Shown in pieces: positions 8,901 through 14,644 of a stretch of 14,644 nt of DNA. The first letter of the stretch is position 1, and each line of letters begins with the position of its first letter. Location: the NCBI GenBank assembly GCA_014925825.1, contig JACGCK010000562.1, forward strand, positions 1-14,644, given 5' to 3'. Both the position numbers and the translations under genes were made by a program. The stretch is from Pholiota molesta (Eukaryota > Basidiomycota > Agaricomycetes > Agaricales > Strophariaceae). The notes below the pieces were generated by a model that was not told the origin of the DNA, ran no database searches, and worked only from the letters and a program-made list of their open reading frames with translations.

Positions 8901-11900
8901 CTGCGACATCGGAACCGTATAATTCGTAGACTGAGTGCACAAGACCATAATCGGAAGCCCCGAATGCGGCCTTATCAAGAACACCACAAAGTAGTTCACC
9001 ATCCATGAAAACTACCTTGTCCTCTTGCGAATCAGCACCCCATAGTTTTCCAGGCACCTTGGTTTTGCCATTCAAGTTGAGGCCCTCATATCGTGATGGT
9101 GTCAAGTTCTTCAACACTGTAGAAATCTGGTGATGATATTAGTAAATATTAAACTAATATAATGGTTGATAGTTACGATTTGTTTTCCGGTCCACATGGG
9201 TTTGGGTTTCCAAATTGCAGGCGGCAATGTGACCAGCCGAGTACCAGGATCCACCTCGTCCTCCGGGCGAAGGGCACCATATAGTAGTTGGAAGTATTCC
9301 TCACGTTCGAAGAAGGTATTCTGACTTGTCATCCAAACCCCAGCAACAACATGATCCTGAATAAGACCACGGATTGGGTTTCCAGAAGTCGGCACCAGAT
9401 ATTGATTGTCCGTATTTGCAATGAACATTCCTTCCGCGCGAGCAACATGGTTCTCTGATGAAGGACGCCATCAGGACAAGTTGTAATAGAGAAAAAGCAG
9501 AACTTACGAGGGAAATGAATATTCATTTCTAGAAACGACCATTAGTACGTCTCGTTATAACAAATAATATCTTTTCAAGACATACCATCGCCGTCGAAGT
9601 CAGCTAAGGATCAAAAAGTCTGTCAGATTGCGTGGCTACGCTTTCCAGAAGAGATCTTACCGTTATATGAATTGCTGTAAGCAGATAGAACTTATGAGCA
9701 CAAAGATAGCTCCTCGTCGAAGGGTAGGAAACGAACCAATTAGCGTAATGCATACGAATCGTCTTCTCTCCTCTTAATACACGGGCTTTATGTGTCATCA
9801 TACTTGGCTTGTGCAGAGTTGGTTGTCGATTGAGGATCAAGATATCCCCATCGCGGAGGTGTCGATACACCTTCTTGTTGACCGACGTTGTCCGTGTAAA
9901 AAGACCATGTTGGCCAGAGGTCGCTCTGTCGCCTTCTTGCGGCGTGAGCAATTGATTCGCGATGGCTGTCCGTTGCTCCACAGTTAATTTATCCTATACA
10001 AACCGAGGTATGTGAGCGGAAAATATTTCAATAAAAGAGTTTCTACGAACCAAAGACTGTTGGTGACCGTCTTCATATTCCACCATAGAGGCTCCGGGAT
10101 ATATGTGAGGGCCATTGATAACCAGTTGGCGCATCTCATGGAAATTGGCAGGAGTGACAGGTTCGGGGAAGGTCAGCTTTCGTGCAAAGACTGGGGGGAT
10201 ACCTATCTCATTCGGTTCAATATTGACATCTGGAGAGATAACTGAGCGTGCAGCATAATTGACACGTTTGCCCTAGAAAATCGTAAGTCTCCACCATTGA
10301 AAGGAAAGCCAAAAACAAACGGACCATCATGTGTTTTCGGAAGAGACCTTCTTTCTTTTCCAATCCTTGTTGAACACCAGCAGGCGGGAGCTTGCCTTGT
10401 CGTATGATCTGAGGATTCTTGCTACTGTCCATGAAACTGTTGACATCGATTTGAAGTTGTACCAAACGTTCCAGTAGCGCCGCCATGATTTTTTTACGTG
10501 CCGCCTCGTCGAAGCCTTCTTTTTTCTCAGAAGCTTCCCGCAGACTGATATTCAAATCACGCATGCGATATGAAGTCTGCAAAACTCTTGCAAGCAGCTC
10601 ATTCTGTGGGTGCTCAAACAGTGTGTCGCCCATCTTCGCTGGAGGTCGGAAACGAGTCGGTGCTACCGGAATGACATCCATGAAGAACATGTCGGCCGAT
10701 GCAAAAGATAGTTGATCAGGAGAAAGAGCTGCAAAAGGACCATGTCGCCCAAAGACCAGGGCGCACATTATTTGTTCGTTGTGGAATAGCCGCCTGAGGT
10801 GAGCTCGACATTCTTCTGGAGTAACGACGCGTTCATTGCGACCCCGCATAGTTTTGACCTTTCCGTTTGCAGCTCTTGGAAGGGCAGCATCTTTCTTCTT
10901 CTCAGCGTCGCTCATGACATCGTCTCCTTCGAGTTCCTCTTCCTCTTCCTCGTCCTCCTCTTCATCAGAAATCATTTCTACGTCGCCATTCGTGGGTTTA
11001 CTGGAAAGGAGCGAGAATGAACCTGCTTTCTCCGCTAGTAGGACATTGGGTCGTTTTCGGTGCAGTTGTCCTTTCTGACGCGAGGATAGGTCGTATTCGA
11101 TTACTTTTATGTGACCCTCTTTTCTAAAAGTATAAGCGATGCTGCAAATATAGTTAATTGGAAAGACAACAAATAGAGCGAACGATGTTGAACTCACCAT
11201 CCACAATCACTGTTTTGACACTTTTTCAAGATACAACCCCTCAAAAACTCATTAATAAGATCCTTTCGTGCCTGGTATAGGAGACCGTCTTTGTAGGAAT
11301 CACGGGTATTTTTAGGAGCGCGGGCGAGATGAATAGCGACGTAAAGATTGATTCGACCAATGAATTCTTGTGGCGTTTCATCAGGGACTTCAGGCTGCTC
11401 TTCTTCATCTGCACTGGATTCATCATCATCAGTATTGGCAGCTTTTGCTGATTTCTTCTTCTCCTTCGGTCGCACACGAAGTTGGATATCGTCGACGCCT
11501 TGTGCTGCTTCCAATAATCCACGTTCCAATAGTCGAAGTTTGGCCAAAAACTTCCATAACTGTGCGGGAGGGTATTAGGCGCCCCTCTACGGATAGACAA
11601 TGCAACTGCAGGCCAAAGTGCACATACCACAGTCCTACTCATTTTAAATCGATGGCAAAACATACATGTCCCTCTTAAGAGGTTGAACATGTTTCCCATG
11701 AAAAGTGGGTGAAATACTGGGGCTGGTAGGTCGATGTGTCCGTAATGGCCGGGGCATGTAAAATATGTAAGATGGCATGTTGAGCATCTGCGAAAAAACA
11801 CATTAACCTGAGTCCAATGCGCACACGCAAATAGACGAACATATCTGAACGGTCGCTTGGACCAAGAGCGGGATCATAGAGGCCCCCGATATTCGGCCTA

Positions 11901-12025
11901 TTCAGATCATCGAGAAGGACAGGGTTTACGATTTGCTTGACCGATATTCTGCGAATGTCTTCAGAAGTTAGGAAAGAAAAAGAGACGTTCGTGACGGTAG
12001 ATGGGATTGAGTGTGCGATATTCAT
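5962..12025 (-). CDS. RPA190: RNA polymerase I largest subunit
   Basis: Sixteen exons: 12025-11841, 11787-11628, 11559-11198, 11141-10325, 10272-10051, 9993-9737, 9674-9661, 9603-9586, 9528-9508, 9454-9177, 9126-7730, 7668-7619, 7569-6776, 6710-6573, 6493-6266, 6192-5962. All introns are GT-AG, 49-79 nt, and the 1723-aa frame is unbroken; yeast Rpa190 is similar (about 1660 aa). It is the catalytic subunit that makes rRNA precursor in the nucleolus. Visible parts: clamp zinc site C63, C66, C73, H76 with C103/C106; C229/C234; acidic loop ([15 protein letters not shown]) in exon 4; active-site NADFDGD at 672-678; funnel TLSGAKGS (978-985) and GQQELEGRR; bridge helix around [21 protein letters not shown] (1047-1067); trigger loop [10 protein letters not shown] (1252-1261); jaw with a long acidic/Lys insert (exon 13); C-terminal clamp ending in [13 protein letters not shown]. 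Start chosen at MNIAHSIPS, the only Met that opens the conserved [14 protein letters not shown] region. Confidence 0.97.
9508..9674 (-). other. RPA190: micro-exon cluster coding the Pol I active site
   Basis: Exon 7 (9674-9661, 14 nt), exon 8 (9603-9586, 18 nt) and exon 9 (9528-9508, 21 nt) are separated by introns of 57 and 57 nt and flanked by introns of 62 and 53 nt. Spliced together they read NSYNADFDGDEMNIHFP, the most conserved segment of all multisubunit RNA polymerases. The three magnesium-binding aspartates (674, 676, 678) all sit in the 18-nt exon 8. The donors are GTTCGT, GTAAGA, GTATGT and GTAAGT, and every acceptor is CAG or TAG. Confidence 0.95.
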
Positions 12026-12567
12026 GGCGAAGAGTAGAGGCGATTACGGGGAAAAAAGAGATTTAGGCCAGCCTTCAAGTGGCCAAGGAGCCAACCCTGT
12101 TTAATGTAGGTATACAATCTTGGATAGCTTCAAAGTTGAGAGCACTCCCGCCTCCGCGTCCCGATCACAAACTTTTTTGGTCATGTGATCTACCATACTT
12201 ATTCTCCATCCCAAAATAGCGCCTCACATAGTAGCATCCAAGTAGCATCTGGCTTTATATTGGAACTACAACATGCGGGGGGTATATTAGGCCTGTTAAA
12301 TAATCGTACAGTACAGTGATCGCAAAATGTGCTCGTTGTGATTCGCTGGTTTGAAGAGCTTTCGCGACGGTCCCAAAGCTTGGCCAAAATCCCTTTGGAA
12401 AATTCAAATGGCATCCAACGCCAAGCCCTCCGATCTCAAGCTTAAGCTCAAAACCGATCGAAGTCCTGCAAAGCATGTCCCTGGACAGCCAAATCGACAA
12501 TACGGCGATGTGGGCATCAGCCTAATAGAGATCGACCCAGTGCTGGAGGGAATATGACGACGAAATA
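12026..12567. other. intergenic: RPA190 promoter and Laa2-like 3' flank
   Basis: About 540 bp upstream of the RPA190 start. An A-rich stretch lies close to the ATG and a possible TATA-like GTATAC lies at 12110-12115. A lysine- and serine-rich plus-strand frame (12351-12557) has no recognised motif and is not called as a gene. Confidence 0.5.
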
Positions 12568-13856
12568 TCAAGCAATGCCACTGCCTCTTCGAATGCTTCC
12601 CATTCGTGTTTTGCCCGATTTGAGCTTCTGTGCTTCGCCTACCATTTCAGCAATAAGGCCATTATAGGTCTCCGAGTCTTGTTGCAACGCATCTCGAGCT
12701 TGAAGTAGGTGTGTCAACAAGTTGGATGTATTGGCCGTGTCTTGATCTCAGCAAGATGACGCTCCAAGTTTACCAGAGGCTGCATGGTCAGTGATTCTGG
12801 AATTGGTCGGATTATTAGTTAACAGCGGTCAAAAGCCATTTGAATACATACCGTGGCTCAGCTGTAATAGCTTGTTGATCTTATTCGTGTCAAGCTCGGG
12901 TTTAGGACCAAGGTGACCATAGCCACCTTGCTGTCCTGGCTGAGGCGTACCAGTTCTTGAGTTATGTCTTGTATTAGAACCACTCGCATTAGCGCCATTT
13001 GTGTGGTGATTGCGGCCGCCAGGAGGTGCTGACATGGGTCGGGTATGTATTTCAAGTGTTGGTAAGGGTTTCCCGTTTGCGCGAGGTAGAACTTCGTCGA
13101 GATTACGGGAATTCCAAGGGTAATTAAATGCTGCCGCCGAATGCGTGAACGTGTCCAATTGGGAGGTTTTGTGGGAGGGGGTGTTTGCAATACATTTTGT
13201 ACATTTCACGGCTTGATAGACGTTGGCAAATGCAGCATTAAATTAGAATAACATACACACCTGCTAGATGTAACCAATATTTGTGCAATCCCTTCCGCTT
13301 CTCGAATAGGTTCATCAGTAGTGATATTTGCAATATTTTCGCGTTGCCAGATGGGCGCGAGGGTATCGTCTAGTTCTCTTTCTAAGCTTGATCTTGAAGG
13401 GAATGGATAAGAGCAGCGGTCGCCAATTCTGTGATGATGGCCCAGGTATCCGAGTGTCCTCATCAAAATCCACAGTGTCGCCGAAGGTCATAGAAGATCC
13501 AGCCTCTGCTTCTCCAAAATCTCCGAAGTCTCCAAAGTCGTCGTCCTTTAAATCTCCTTGCGCAGCGTCTTCTGGTGCTCCAAAGTCATCGAAATCGTCA
13601 AAAGCCGAATCATCGTCGAATTTGGAGGGTTGACTGATAGGCGGGCTTAATTTGAGGCTTGAAGTGGATTCCACAAGATCGCTCGCACCCCATACTGAAG
13701 CACCGAAAGTAATATCATCGCCATGACGGTAATGCAATGAAAGGAGGTCAGGTTTGTGAATGATGCACTGTGTTCAAAATCACTCGTCTCAATACAGGCC
13801 TTTGGCGTTGTTTACTAGGTTAGAAGATCACCACAAACGTCATTCTGCGAAACCAT
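12568..13856 (-). pseudogene. Laa2/aftiphilin-like trafficking gene with frameshifts
   Basis: The encoded protein has acidic DFGDF-type motifs (FDDFDDFG, DDDFGDFGDFGEAE) typical of AP-1/clathrin accessory proteins such as yeast Laa2 (YBL010C, DUF5102) and aftiphilin, then SRSSLERELDDTLAPIW, PPPTKPPNWTRSRIRRQHL, NLDEVLPRANGKPLP and a C-terminal helix with QARDALQQDSETYNGLIAEM, ending GSIRRGSGIA-stop at 12568. Introns 13260-13212 and 12851-12797 are clear; a first exon MVSQND (13856-13839, intron 13838-13768) is tentative. The frame breaks at four places no intron can explain: about 13404-13412, 13188-13192, 13103-13105 and 12739-12743. Each needs one base (or two) restored, and three lie in or beside short homopolymers or repeated bases. 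It is either a recent pseudogene or an intact gene with sequence errors. Family assignment rests on motifs. Confidence 0.65.
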
Positions 13857-14500
13857 TATTTCCTCTTCGCTCTTTGGACTCCAAACAACCTTGACCGCCG
13901 AAAATACATTACGACGCTATACGATATCCTCGAGCTTAGATCCAAAGACAAGACTTTGAACGCCAAACGCGTCTGGCAATTCTTGCACGTCAAGAGATAA
14001 ATGGAAAGCACTATGGAGCACTGGCCTACATATCCTTGTATAGATAAGCAAATGAAAGAATCTCGATACTAGTGTTGAATATTACGCACATGATGCTGCA
14101 ATACCCAGAAACGTGAGATTATTCGCGACCTCCTGATAGCATGATATCGACACACTTTCAGCGCGAATCATTCTCAAAGAGCTTGTTTTCGACTCCTCTT
14201 GCAGAAAAATGTCGAGAAGCTTTAGACGAATTAGAACTGTAATATCCGGTTGTAAACGCGCAACTGCCTGATTTTGATATATACCATAGTATCTACCTCC
14301 TTTCCCTACCAAGACAATCCTGTCTGCACATTTACGCGGCCTCTGTTCATTGTATTCGCAAAGTAAACAGTATGGCTTTTGGTCTCCTCAATAGTAGTTT
14401 ACTACTGACATGTCAATTTCTAATGACAGCCTCTCATGCCACCAAATTGATCCTTTTCTCTACGGACGCCCAAACTCATCTTAGCATGCAAAAACACTGA
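13824..14500 (+). pseudogene. Rrn11-like Pol I initiation factor, broken
   Basis: Segments in order resemble the helical-repeat core of fungal Rrn11, a subunit of the Pol I core factor: RRKYITTLYDIL (about 13896-13931), NAKRVWQFL (13959-13985), WKALWSTGLHIL (14002-14037), NERISILVLNITHMMLQYPE (14051-14110), EIIRDLLI (14115-14138), REALDELEL (14213-14239), YLLSLP then CLHIYAA (14294-14341) and DAQTHL (14465-14482). A 51-nt GT-AG intron fits 14239-14289, and another ending in TTGCAG at 14203 is likely. The frame is lost between 13990 and 13999, at 14041-14050 (stops TAG, TAA) and at 14111-14114, and a TGA stands at 14498. No start codon is clear, and its 5' end overlaps the tentative first exon of the Laa2-like gene, head to head. 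Identification is from remembered motif pattern only. Confidence 0.5.
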
Positions 14501-14644
14501 CGAAATACGCTGTCGCTCAATATTTCAGATAAGTTCGTAAAACATTTTGATCTTGGGCAAAAAAATTGACCCCTTTTTATAGATAGTCAGTTTACAGAAG
14601 GGACGCGAAGATATCCAAGATGAATCCGATGGCGAGAGCATGGT
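14501..14644 (+). other. possible C-terminal part of the Rrn11-like gene
   Basis: One plus-strand frame at the very end reads GREDIQDESDGESM, an acidic tail that would suit the C-terminus of the Rrn11-like protein. Upstream of it the sequence is AT-rich with splice-like pieces. The window ends before this can be settled. Confidence 0.25.

Noticed and set aside
12351..12557. 68-aa plus-strand ORF upstream of RPA190
   Set aside because: Short, without recognisable motifs, and inside the probable RPA190 promoter.
13720..13737. Start of the Laa2-like gene at a TTG codon, or an ATG made by one added G at 13722
   Set aside because: A non-ATG start is unlikely, and the added-base option would need yet another break; an upstream first exon is the simpler model, though unproven.
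14239..14242. TAA directly after REALDELEL taken as a stop codon
   Set aside because: The bases GTAATA form a good splice donor, and an acceptor CCATAG at 14289 restores the conserved YLLSLP...CLHIYAA text, so it is better read as an intron.

Overview
The window is a piece of a basidiomycete genome, most likely an Agaricomycete mushroom-type fungus. The reasons are the dense 49-79 nt GT-AG introns (15 in one gene), the protein families (fungal LCL2, a secreted PEBP-like protein, a fungal-type RNA polymerase I largest subunit) and compact gene spacing. No rRNA, tRNA, CRISPR array or intact transposon was seen.

Layout. 1-1213 is gene-poor: an 81-bp tandem duplication at the left edge, and degenerate sequence with one coding-like but stop-interrupted stretch. 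1214-3237 holds two small secretory-pathway genes on the minus strand: a PEBP-like protein with a signal peptide, a Ser/Thr-rich stalk and a GPI- or membrane-anchor tail, and LCL2. 3238-4408 is mostly intergenic, with a T28 tract, a minus-strand TATA box and one doubtful small ORF. 4409-5380 (+) is an intronless, disordered, GC-rich protein with a KEN box and 13 S/T-P sites. Convergent to it, 5962-12025 (-) is the complete RNA polymerase I largest subunit (RPA190), which I rebuilt as 16 exons coding for 1723 aa. Three consecutive micro-exons of 14, 18 and 21 nt carry the catalytic NADFDGD motif and its flanks.

The right end (12.57-14.64 kb) differs. A minus-strand Laa2/aftiphilin-like gene and a plus-strand Rrn11-like gene lie head to head. 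Both stay recognisable almost end to end, but are broken by repeated frameshifts of 1-2 nt and some stops. RPA190 next door has no frameshift in 5.2 kb of coding sequence. Either this 2-kb block is truly decaying, or the sequence there carries uncorrected indels. RPA190 and Rrn11 both belong to the Pol I machinery, so their closeness is also notable.

The strongest points are the micro-exon design of the Pol I active site and the localised frameshift cluster. I found no clearly new biological system. Family names come from remembered motif patterns, not database searches.
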